From contig NMRA01000825.1 of assembly GCA_002633005.1 (NCBI GenBank), positions 100,657 to 122,791 of the forward strand: 22,135 nucleotides of DNA, read 5' to 3'. Under the pieces are notes generated by a model that did no database searches, had not been told where the DNA came from, and saw only the letters and a list, made by a program, of their open reading frames with translations. Made by a program: the position numbers and the translations under genes. This DNA is from Phoronis australis. Lineage: Eukaryota > Phoronida > Phoronidae. The stretch's first letter is position 1. Every line of letters starts with the position of its first letter. Positions 9,583 through 17,964 of this stretch are shown in pieces.

Positions 9583-9880
9583 CTTTAGCAATGCGCAGGA
9601 GTCATTGCTCCTCTGCACCCCGTGATGGGTTTATTACTATATGTATTACTCACCAAAGTGCAGGAGTCATTGCTCCTCTGCACCCCGTGATGGGTTTATT
9701 ACTATATGTATTACTCACCAAAGTGCAGGGGTCATTGCTCCTCTGCTCTCCGTGATAGATTTTTAGCAATGTGCAGGAGTCATTGCTCCTCTGCACCCCG
9801 TGATAGATTTTTAGCAATGTGCAGGAGTCATTGTTCCTCTGCACTCCGTGATAGATTTTTTAGCAATGTACAGGAGTCAT
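9583..9880. repeat. Hairpin satellite, six copies
   Basis: A core of about 26 bases, GTGCAGGAG-TCATTG-CTCCTCTGCAC, folds on itself with a two-base bulge. Its CAGG(A/G)G starts at 9596, 9661, 9726, 9774, 9822 and 9871, giving spacings of 65, 65, 48, 48 and 49 bp. The long units carry a spacer with TTATTACTATATGTATTACT. The short ones carry GATAGATTTTTAGCAAT. The sixth copy breaks off in the loop and runs straight into the 40-bp satellite. Frames of 64-68 residues across this region are repeat translations, not genes. Confidence 0.9.
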
Positions 9881-11012
9881 TGTTTAGGCCTACACGGACA
9901 ATTGCAGATTGATTCTGTTAACTTTAGGCCTACATGGACAATTGTAGATTGATTCTGTTAACTTAAGACCTACATGGTCAATTGTAGATTGATTTTGTTA
10001 ACTTTAGGACTACATGGACAATTGTAGATTGATTCTGTTAACTTTAGGCCTACATGGTCAATTTTAGATTGATCCTGTTAAATTTAGGACTACATGGGCA
10101 AAAGCAGATTGATACTGTTAACTTTAGACCTACATGGGCAATTGTAGATTGATTCTGTTAACTTTAGGCCTACATGGACAATTGTAGATTGATTCTGTTA
10201 ACTTTAGGCCTACATGGTCAATTTTAGATTGATCCTGTTAAATTTAGGACTACATGAGCAAATGTGAATTGATTCTGTTAACTTTAGGCCTACATGGTCA
10301 ATTTTAGATTGATCCTGTTAAATTTAGGACTACATGAGCAAATGTGAATTGATTCTGTTAACTTTAGGCCTACATGGACAATTGTAGATTGATTCTGTTA
10401 ACTTTAGGCCTACATGGTCAATTGTAGATTGATCCTGTTAAATTTAGGACTACATGAGCAAATGTGAATTGATTCTGTTAACTTTAGGCCTACATGGACA
10501 ATTGTAGATTGATTCTGTTAACTTTAGGCCTACATGGACAATTGTAGATTGATTCTGTTAACTTTAGGCCTACATGGACAATTGTAGATTGATTCTGTTA
10601 ACTTTAGGCCTACATGGTCAATTTTAGATTGATCCTGTTAAATTTAGGACTACATGAGCAAATGTGAATTGATTCTGTTAACTTTAGGCCTACATGGACA
10701 ATTGTAGATTGATTCTGTTAACTTTAGGCCTACATGGACAATTGTAGATTGATTCTGTTAACTTTAGGCCTACATGGACAATTGTAGATTGATTCTGTTA
10801 ACTTTAGGCCTACATGGACAATTGTAGATTGATTCTGTTAACTTTAGGCCTACATGGACAATTGTAGATTGATTCTGTTAACTTTAGGCCTACATGGACA
10901 ATTGTAGATTGTTTCTGTTAACTTTAGGCCTACATGGACAATTGTAGATTATTTCTGTTAACTTTAGGCCTACATGGACAATTGTAGATTGTTTCTGTTA
11001 ACTTTAGGCCTA
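9881..11012. repeat. 40-bp satellite, 28 copies in exact register
   Basis: The unit reads ACTTTAGGCCTACATGGACA followed by ATTGTAGATTGATTCTGTTA. Copies occupy consecutive 40-base slots from 9881 to 11000, with no insertion or deletion in more than 1.1 kb, followed by a partial copy. Three variants occur. A is the consensus. B has TGGTCA, ATTTTAG and GATCCTG. C begins AATTTAGGAC and has ATGAGCAAATGTGAA. B is followed by C at every occurrence (units 5-6, 9-10, 11-12, 14-15 and 19-20), which makes an 80-bp higher-order unit among A monomers. The right end is a run of near-identical A copies with GTTTCTG variants. Confidence 0.97.
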
Positions 11013-11308
11013 CACGTACCTTTGTGTGACAAGAAGTATAGTAAAATGATGTGTGAGTTTTCTCTAGTGCGTGATATTTTTTATCTACTTGCAGTTTTAA
11101 GTTGTTGTGACATCGAAATGTAATAAGCTAGGAACATAGTATTTACGAAAATGGAAAATCCATTAAATGTTAATTAAGCGGAATTTCGAAAAGGCACGTT
11201 CAAACTTGCCGAAGGTAACAACAACTTGATTTCTGGATTCTTTTTCTTGGTGTACTCGACATAGTAGTAGTACTACCATTAATAATAAATACACTTTTAA
11301 CTGTTTTA
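11013..11308. other. Spacer, nothing recognised
   Basis: AT-rich single-copy sequence between the satellite and the simple-sequence tract. No gene or element is seen. Confidence 0.45.
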
Positions 11309-11640
11309 ATGACATTAATGCTTATGATGCTTAATAACAATAACTATAGCAATAAAAATAACAATAATAATAATTATTATGATAATAATAAAATGGTAAT
11401 AATAGTAATGATGATGGTAATGGTTGCGGTTATTGTTTTTGTTACTTATATTGTAAGTTATTATAGTAATAATTGTGAGAATAATATCAGTAATAATTGT
11501 GATAATGATAATAGCTATGTTGATAGTGACATTGGAAGAGACAACGGTATTGAATTAGTGGAAACATCAACCGTAATAATCTTAATAGCGTTATTATGGC
11601 TACAATACAGTTAAAACTATGATTATATTTCTATTTTTAT
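11309..11640. repeat. AAT/GAT-rich simple sequence
   Basis: Imperfect trinucleotide runs (AATAATAATAATTATTATGA, GATGATGGTAATGG and similar). The 101-residue frame here, full of Asn, Met and Val, is a translation of the repeat. It ends at the left terminus of the hAT-like element, and similar GAT-rich sequence resumes on the far side at 14300. Confidence 0.85.
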
Positions 11641-12039
11641 AGCAGCGCTCGATTTGGCGACCTGCAGGTCGCCAGTGCGACCTCAGATTGTGTTTGGCGA
11701 CCTGGCGCCACGAGGTAGACACTGCGAGCATCAAAATTAGACAATAATTCCCTAGACATTCGTTTCAAGGTACTAACAGTTTTCCTAGATGTATTATCTT
11801 TATTTCACAATTGTTCCGTTCATTTCTTGAACTCAATTGGCACCACGTTTACATTACAACATGAAGTAAACAGACAGAAGCAGGAAATTTTCGACAAAAA
11901 TCGTGTAAGATCGCCACTTATTCATACATTCCTCTGCGTCCTATGGTCGTTTGTCGTTCGTCAGCAGGAGGAATTATTGTGTTAGAGAATGAACGTTCGT
12001 AGATTTAGGAAGATTTTAGAGGAGTGCAAGGGGCGTGAT

Positions 12040-12079
12040 TGACCTATCGCAAGCTCCGCCCCTATGCGAAAAGTCACGT
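12040..12079 (+). promoter_or_regulatory. GC-box and E-box promoter patch
   Basis: CTCCGCCCC (12053-12061, an Sp1/KLF GC box) is followed 12 bases later by CACGTG (12074-12079, USF/Max-type E-box). Both lie just upstream of the ATG at 12101 of the SWIM-like frame. The spacing fits a short 5' leader. Use in vivo is inference. Confidence 0.35.
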
Positions 12080-12100
12080 GATACCCGACATTCGAACGAG

Positions 12101-12369
12101 ATGTCAGAGGCAAATACACTGTCGCTAAACGACGTTCCTGGTGGAATCGATGAGTGTTTTTGCACTATTTGAAAACGCGTCGGCAGAGACAAGAGGCGAT
12201 GCTTTTCACTAGTGAATCGTACGTTCATGATATGGGAATTTATAAAGGTGACGATGAAAAAATAAGAGCTCGAGGAGCCAGCGAAAATCCGAAGGACCCC
12301 TCGGCCTCGGGGCCACCTTCACCTGACAAATGACAAGGCCACTGACACGATATGTTCGTGTAAAGCTGG
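12101..12369 (+). pseudogene. Decayed SWIM-type zinc-finger first exon
   Basis: The ATG at 12101 begins a frame (VPGGIDECF) that breaks in a run of five T at 12157-12161. It continues in the next frame with LHYLKTRRQRQE and ESYVHDMGIYKGDDEKI, shifts again near 12276 to SRSQRKSEGP, and again near 12320 to DKATDTICSCKAG. The CxC of CSCKAG is the first half of a SWIM zinc finger (CxCx(n)CxH). The order of motifs matches metazoan SWIM/YqaJ-type proteins often carried by transposons. A good donor, GG|GTATGT, follows at 12370 immediately after CSCKAG. The CxH half would lie in a later exon, which I could not find. At least three frameshifts make it non-functional. The family assignment is from memory of motif order. 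Confidence 0.45.
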
Positions 12370-12733
12370 GTATGTACCTTAAAGTAAAATTATCTGTACG
12401 ATTCCATAGATTTCATGATCTTTCGAATAAAATCAGTGGAGATTCACCGATATTTTTATTCTGTCGTCTGCTAAATTTCGCCAAATGAAAAGTAGGTCAC
12501 AACTGGTGGGACTCCTGGAGTAAAGTAGGTCATAGATTACAGACAACACATGCACTATAGTCTCTGACTAGGTCGACTCGATAGCACTGTTTACGCTTTT
12601 CTAATCTTGTAACGAAATATTTTGATAAAAAAATTCAGGTTCATAGCTCAGGTACACACTCATCTCGTCCTGGCCAAACAGTTAGCTCCGGTAGGTCTAG
12701 GGCTGTGTCTAAGTAAAATTAATGTCTGGAATT
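12370..12733. other. Element interior, no gene seen
   Basis: This is probably intron or interior of the hAT-like element downstream of the SWIM-like exon. No CxH exon is recognisable. Confidence 0.35.
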
Positions 12734-13061
12734 CAGTGGCGGATCTAGGATACCACAGGGGGGCCCAACATATGTTGCCTCGTGGAATTGGGCAAAGTGC
12801 GATTGTATGTGCACAGGCGGCCCGAAAGTTGCAGGGGCCAGGGATGTAGACCGTTGGACCTTCTGTTCAGAAAATCTATCGGTGGACTAAAAAAAAAAGA
12901 AACACGATTCCGCCGCGATCTGGGGTCTGAGCCCCCCCCTCTTCCGCTACCGGTCCTAGTTATTGAACTCAATATTTCCTCACACTCTTGCCGTTTCATT
13001 TTGCTTGCGGCAGCCAAGGGGGGGGGGGCTGGGGCCTCTGCCACCCCCCTAAATCCGCCTA
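12734..13061. mobile_element. 328-bp hAT-like MITE with target-site duplication
   Basis: The left end is CAGTGGCGGATCTAG. The right end read on the minus strand is (CA)TAGGCGGATTTAG, a degenerate inverted repeat. The 7-mer TGGAATT flanks both sides (12727-12733 and 13062-13068), and the match extends to 7 of 8 bases for an 8-bp hAT-type duplication. The interior has C and G homopolymers (11 G at 13018-13028) and no protein. Frames of 75-103 residues crossing it are repeat translations. CAGTGGCGGAT termini are familiar from hAT elements. It lies inside the larger element, so it inserted later. Confidence 0.75.
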
Positions 13062-13068
13062 TGGAATT

Positions 13069-14190
13069 TGCACCATTAAGACATTTAAATTAGGCCTACC
13101 TTCTTATGAACTTGGCATTTTTTTTTGTAGTTTTATTTCATAAAGGTAGCTTTCATTTAGTTTTGAAGGTAGCGTGATCACTAAGTCGTGGTATGGTTAC
13201 AAAAGATTACAAGTCAGGTGTGGTAGTTGCCAAAATAGGGTATTTACAAAAATAACTCAAATTCTTTTTAAAGCTTCATAAATCTAAATATCATGTTTGA
13301 ACAACTTCAAAATAATCTCTCTCTAACTCTACGGACATAGTGTACATTAGAGGTACACGTCAAAAAGTAATTCAACAGTTTACTTTTAGTGATAACAGCT
13401 CGACCAAGGCTTTGAGTTCCGGCAGTAATCCAGTGCCCTTCCCTGTGCCGATCGAATCTCTGAATTTTGACCGGGAGAGAAGTTCAGTTGAACGCCAGCC
13501 TACGGTTTATGAATAACAAAAATGTATCTCTGATACGAAACAAAATGATGTCCATTAGGTTGAAATAAATAAAAAAACATAAAATAAAAATGTCCTTGAA
13601 AACAACAATTTCCAGGGACTACCGCTAGTGTGCTGATATCCAGCAGGTGCCGAGACAAAGGCGGCCAGACGTAGGAAACTCGGGAGTCAAAATCTGAGAT
13701 AGCCCTGCACCATAGCCACCAAGCTGAAAAGTGCGTAACTTGGAACTAATATATTTGTGTTTATTATAGCCTTCGAGTTGTCAAGCAACATCGCTAAGTT
13801 CAGCTGCTCGTGTGGCCGTACAGTTTGATCCATAGTTTACGCTTTTCAACATCATTTTTCCGCTTAGGACATGCCAAAAATGACGGGATATTATTCTGGA
13901 GCAGCATAATGGCTGTCGGTGCTACACACGCCATTTCAACACCGTTTCCCCATTCTTAGCGGACAATTTCTTAAGCTATAGACTAAAGTAAGTTTTACTC
14001 GACTACGTGTGGTTTGTCGGGTAAACTGGCGGCTTGGAAACGCAGACGAAGGTGTGCCAAGAATGCTGCGTTCTGATTGGTCAATTAAGCCGTCCGTCAT
14101 AATCCTGGCGATAGGTCAATTATCGTTACAAGGCGTACGAAAGTTTACGCCGCATAGGAAAATAGGAATCAGACACGCGGAATATTTTCG
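13069..14190. other. Interior of hAT-like element, no gene seen
   Basis: No transposase motif or spliced exon could be recognised on either strand. The 84-residue frame at 14009-14263 runs into the subterminal repeats and is not credible as a gene. Confidence 0.4.
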
Positions 14191-14339
14191 GTTTTGGCGA
14201 CCTCAGATTTCGTTTGGCCACCTAAGATTTTTGTCAGGTCGCCAAATGCGACTTGGCGTTTAGCTAAGCGTCGAGCGCTGTATACTTATGATACTGAAAC
14301 AATAAGCATAATGAAATAATACTAATAATCAAAGCGATA

Positions 14340-14545
14340 GTGACAGTAAGAGTAATAATTATGATGATGATAGCGATGGTGATAGTAATGGCGAAGGCAA
14401 TGGCGATGGTTATAGGAATGGCCATGGCTATGTCGATGGTTATAGGGATGGCCATGGCGATGTCGATGGTTATAGGGATGGCGATGGTGATAGTAACGGC
14501 GAAGGCAATGGCGATGGTTATAGAGATGGTGAAGGTGCAATTAAC
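14340..14545. repeat. GATGGY-based minisatellite, 30-bp period
   Basis: A 30-bp unit containing CGATGGTTATAGGGATGGCC starts at 14401, 14431 and 14461. It is flanked by two copies of a longer block with GATAGTAAYGGCGAAGGCAA, at about 14382 and 14489. Because the periods are multiples of three, long frames stay open on both strands (117 residues on +, 99 and 72 on -). They are Met/Val/Ala/Ile strings and not proteins. Confidence 0.9.
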
Positions 14546-14740
14546 AACATCCTGCTCATTCAACTACCACATTTTCTGCGCAATTTTTACATTGTTAGAA
14601 GAGTTGGGCGAATTTTCTAGGTCAGTATTAAACGTTGTAAACATAAATTTAGCTTTGCCAGGTTTGAACGTGAAGTTGGATGCAAGTTATTAATCGCTCC
14701 GACAGGTGGTGTAATAGTCAAGAACTGATTTTGGTCTAAT

Positions 14741-15770
14741 TTAGTTGGAGAGCCAGCAGGATTTTATTCATACCTTTGAATGCAAAAGGTTTGAGCCGGT
14801 GTGTAATACTTTTGTATATAAACTACCATTGAAGAAAAGAGGCGTATTCACTTGCACAATCCTGGACTTTGGTCCCTGGGAGGTCCAAAAAGGACCCAAA
14901 ATTCCATTTAATTAAAATTTCGAGTTATTATCCATAGTAGTAAGCAAAACTTATATTTCATCTTTTATACGAGTTTATTTTGCGGGTCTTTGTTTCCTTT
15001 AAGTCTAAACACCTCCCGTCTTGTCTGCAAACCTCAGAAAAAATCGCGTTTTAAGCTTCAGTGGATATTGTGTCCAGAGTTACTGAACTATATTTTGGTA
15101 AAAAGAATTTTTATTGCATCTTACAGTTTAAATAAATCGTTGATTGACCGTTAATTAATAAGTGTCTTGATTAATAATACAAAAATTTTCTGTGTCATAA
15201 GTTGTATGTTTGCTCATTTGAAATAATGTTTTATCCATAGTGGTAATCAAAAGTTTAGTATTTCCTCGTTTATAAAAGTTCAGTTTTGGGGGTCTTGATA
15301 TCCCTTGTGGTCCAAACCCTCACGTCTTATCTGCAAATCCCAGAAAAAATCGCGTCTTAAGTTGTGTACACAGTTTCCAGAGTTTTAAACTATCTTTTGG
15401 AAAAGAATTTTTGATGCGCTTCATAAGTTTGAATAAAGCTTTAATTGTTTGTTAATTATTTGACGTCTAAATAAGTAACCCCAGGCATTATTGCCTATTA
15501 TGTTGCATCATTATAATTTGAGTGGTGGTTTGAATGAAATGAACTTAAATTACGGATTTTGAACTCAAAATTTTAATTAAATGGATTTTGGGTCCTATTT
15601 TGGACCCTCCCCCAGAGACCTTTGGACCTTCCCCCCTAGAGACCAAAGCCCAAGATTGTGCAACTTAAGACGCCCCTTTCCTTCAGTGGTAGTTTATATA
15701 CAATAGAAGTACGCACTCAAACCTTTTGCACTCAAAAGTGTGAATAAAGTCCCGCTGACTTTCTATCTAA
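14741..15770. mobile_element. 1.03-kb element with long terminal inverted repeats
   Basis: The left arm (14741 to about 14925) and right arm (about 15561 to 15770) are long inverted repeats. Shared blocks read inward are TTAGNTNGA, CAGCNGGANTTTATTCA, GCAAAAGGTTTGAG, GTATATAAACTACCA, TTGCACAATC, GGACCCAAAA and CCATTTAATTAAAATTT. The right arm has an extra segment of about 25 bp around the GGTCCAAAGG repeats. The interior is two diverged tandem copies of about 300 bp. It has no coding capacity, so it is a non-autonomous fold-back or long-TIR MITE. Candidate duplication bases at the borders (TAA-like) are too short to call. Its right end lies about 260 bp upstream of the PAN-TLDc start codon. 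Confidence 0.85.
14929..15530. repeat. Two diverged 303-bp tandem copies
   Basis: TATCCATAGTRGTAAKCAAAA starts at 14929 and again at 15232. Further collinear blocks follow: GGGTCTT, CGTCTTRTCTGCAAA, CAGAAAAAATCGCGT, and AGAATTTTTNNTGC. The copies differ at many positions and by small indels. The region has no gene. Confidence 0.85.
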
Positions 15771-15858
15771 CTTAACAAGTGTATTGCTTATCATTTTTCA
15801 CGTCGTTTCCGCCTGAACAAACTAAATGACAGCACGCAAAGAAAATCTTGGACATGCG

Positions 15859-15950
15859 ATTGGTTGAAACCATGTCAATCAGTTGATCAGCGATTCCTTT
15901 CGAGGATTTCAGTATAAATGACGAGAGTTTCGTAGTATATGTCCCATACA
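15859..15950 (+). promoter_or_regulatory. Core promoter of the PAN-TLDc gene
   Basis: An inverted CCAAT box (ATTGG, 15859-15863) lies 50 bases upstream of TATAAAT (15913-15919). Transcription would be expected near 15943-15950, leaving a leader of about 85 bases before the ATG at 16031. The arrangement is classical, and it falls just outside the inverted-repeat element. The start site is inferred. Confidence 0.5.
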
Positions 15951-16030
15951 AACATCGCGACGAGTCAATAGTCACGCGACTTCGGCATACTTAAAACGTT
16001 TAGTGTCAGGCTGAAAAGGCAATACTGGCA

Positions 16031-16391
16031 ATGCTTTTCGTTCAGAACTCTATGTTTAACGTCGTTAGCGTTGTTTCTGTGTTACTCGTGTTGTTTTTTG
16101 CCCAGGTCGAAGGCCAGAAAAATGGTGTGAGTTACGGCAACGGCGCTGAGAACACGCGCGTGGAATGCTCAAACACCGCTGTAGTCCCGTACCCTGTCCG
16201 CTTTTCGTTCAAATGTGCTGCAGAATGTTCTCGCGATGAATCGTGCGATGCGTTCGCATTTCACGAGTGTGGTAAGCTCTGTCACAAATACTGTATTGAC
16301 GACTATTCCCCAGGATCGTTGATGACTGCAAATGGTTGGATGTACTATAAAAAAGAGTCTAACAACACAGGAAGTTGTACAACTGTGCCAG
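16031..16391 (+). CDS. Secreted PAN/apple-like module, exon 1 of PAN-TLDc gene
   Basis: The ATG at 16031 opens 120 codons ending in a donor, CCAG|GTAAAT (phase 1). Residues 1-28 form a signal peptide with a long hydrophobic core (VVSVVSVLLVLFFAQVEG) and probable cleavage before QKNG. Met8 is an alternative start with a more typical signal peptide. Cysteines follow at 46, 62, 66, 72, 80, 84, 88 and 116. The run FKCAAECSRDESCDAFAFHEC resembles PAN/apple modules (CxxxC, then C and a second Phe-rich strand), which bind sugars or proteins outside the cell. An N-glycosylation site (NNTG) lies near 111-113. The frame joins exon 2 without loss of phase (G|AC gives Asp). The PAN label is by cysteine pattern and therefore moderate. 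Coding status is strong. Confidence 0.8.
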
Positions 16392-17964
16392 GTAAATAGT
16401 TTATCCGATTTACAGGTAACCTTTTTTGCCTAGATCAACCTCAATAGGTGTGATATGGCCCGTCCATTTGCCTACAGGCGCATGTTTGAAGTACTGTAGA
16501 GCGTTTGCAGGAAGAAAATGGCTAAAGAGTTTCTGTTAAACATGTAAGCAAGTACGTCTTATGCGATAGGTGATTTTTTCATTCTCAGTTTCTTTTTATT
16601 TAATTTGAATATCAGTTTGAAAACATACCAACAAATAACTCAGCCACGCTCAGATTGTGTCATTTCGATGGAGGTGCCGCTTTAATCACTGGAACACTGG
16701 GATATAATTTAAACAGAAACAACACTTAAAGCACTAAATTGTCCTTTCAAAGGTACTCTTCCCGGTTACAATGTCTCTAACTGAACCAAAGCATTATGAG
16801 CAATGCAGCTTACCAAATGTTCTTAAGCCCCGTTTACATGCAGAACTTTTACAAACGTACGTGAATATACACCATACCCAAATCTGAGCCCGGATTTAAA
16901 TGGTAATTTACATCGCGTTGGTATGGGGGGAAAGAAAAGCAATATTTGCGCTTATCAGTACTCTATAAACTTCGCAGCGAAACCGACACAAGCAACTTCC
17001 TTTAGTAACGAAAATATTCTTTTAGAACATCTGCCTTAAATCTGGTTAGCTCTGAGGCTGGGGTAAAGATTCACACGGAATTGCTTTCGGAACTATCTCG
17101 CAAGTACATGTATGAACGTATAAAGAAAGATCGATAGACTGGTTGCAAAAAATATTTAATAATGTAAATTTCAAAGGCGAAGGCTAGTTTAAAAAATTTC
17201 TGATGGCAGATGCCCTACTATAAGGCCTACTCATTTTGCTAAGTATTCCTCGAACGTATTACAAACGTATAAGACAATCAACGTTTGGAGACAAGCTGTA
17301 ATGAATGCGTACGTGTATATGACTAACCGCACTGTTGGTAGCGTGGCCGAGGTAGAAAGCAAATATTTCCTGCGAACGTAGAGTTAGCACAGTTACAGTC
17401 CATTACTTGATGGTTTATGCTAAGCCCAGTTTCATCAAGGCCATCACTTGAATGATAAATTTGGGATTTCTCAAATTCGACAGTTTAGTAGAGATATCGA
17501 TAGAGGAAGCATGTCAACGAGCGCGTCTGAAATGTTCGCGTTTTTTGTTTCAACAACATGGTTACACCATTCGATTTTTTGGGTGTGTGATTACTGCGCT
17601 TATATCATTGATGACGTAAACACAAAACGCCAAGTCACGTTCATGACATGCTGCGTTTTGGAAATTCAGCGTTCAAAGTGAGGAACGAACTTGGCAAAAT
17701 GAACCTAAAAGCTTAATTTTGTCCATGACAAAGTTATTAGTATGCCTATTACACCTCTTAGGGATGCACTAAAAAGTACACAGGCTAATGTAATTTTAGA
17801 AATGTTCAACTCTTACTGGTGTCAGTTAATTTGTAAAATTTTTCATGAACTGATCTAGTGATAAGATTGTGTCCGACATGTTGGGACTCTCTGTAGGCTG
17901 ACCGGCTGATAAATGTTTTTTCGGGTTCCTGTTACCTTCAGTTGCTTTTTCGGTTGTATTTCAG
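16392..17964 (+). other. Intron 1 of the PAN-TLDc gene
   Basis: The 1.57-kb intron is bounded by GTAAAT and TTGTATTTCAG. It is AT-rich. A 77-residue frame at 17448-17681 has no motif and no splice partners in phase. The TAAGCCCCGTTTACAT segment at 16824 and a similar TAAGCCCAGTTTCATC at 17419 are weak direct repeats that may mark an old insertion. Confidence 0.6.

Larger units (their letters stand above)
11643..14280. mobile_element. 2.6-kb hAT-like DNA element, nested
   Basis: The left end is CAGCGCTCGATTTGGCGACC, and the right end read on the minus strand begins CAGCGCTCGACGC. This gives a 10-bp perfect terminal inverted repeat followed by GGCGACC/GGTCGCC subterminal repeats. A 27-bp block (GCGACCTCAGATT...GGCSACCT) occurs in the same orientation near both ends (11677-11703 and 14197-14223, 24/27 identical). 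That suggests either subterminal repeats or a small MITE split by an insertion. No clear 8-bp target duplication is seen: TTTTATAG on the left, TATACTTA on the right. Inside are a promoter-like patch, a decayed SWIM zinc-finger exon and a second hAT-like MITE. No hAT transposase was recognised. Confidence 0.6.

Noticed and set aside
9650-9912. Frames of 64 and 68 residues with repeated Cys/Ser phrases
   Set aside because: They follow the hairpin satellite exactly and shift with its unit length; no protein family is suggested.
9583-11012. CRISPR array
   Set aside because: The repeats are contiguous 40-bp or hairpin units without unique spacers, and the window is eukaryotic.
11309-11614. 101-residue frame rich in Asn, Met and Val
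   Set aside because: It is a translation of AAT/GAT simple sequence with no globular segment or splice context.
12745-13093. Frames of 75-103 residues on both strands
   Set aside because: They overlap the hAT-like MITE with its C and G homopolymers; no known domain.
11635-14288. 8-bp target-site duplication of the large hAT-like element
   Set aside because: TTTTATAG and TATACTTA do not match; the simple-sequence flanks make any short similarity meaningless.
14264-14693. Long open frames on both strands (117, 99 and 72 residues)
   Set aside because: They are translations of a 30-bp GATGGY-based minisatellite whose period is a multiple of three; composition is Met/Val/Ala/Ile only.
17338-17385. 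tRNA-Ser-like start (GTAGCGTGGCCGAGG)
   Set aside because: Only an A-box-like segment; no B-box or T arm at the expected distance.
16824-17434. Transposon between TAAGCCCCGTTTACAT and TAAGCCCAGTTTCATC
   Set aside because: The similarity is only about 12/16, in direct orientation, with no inverted ends or target duplication.
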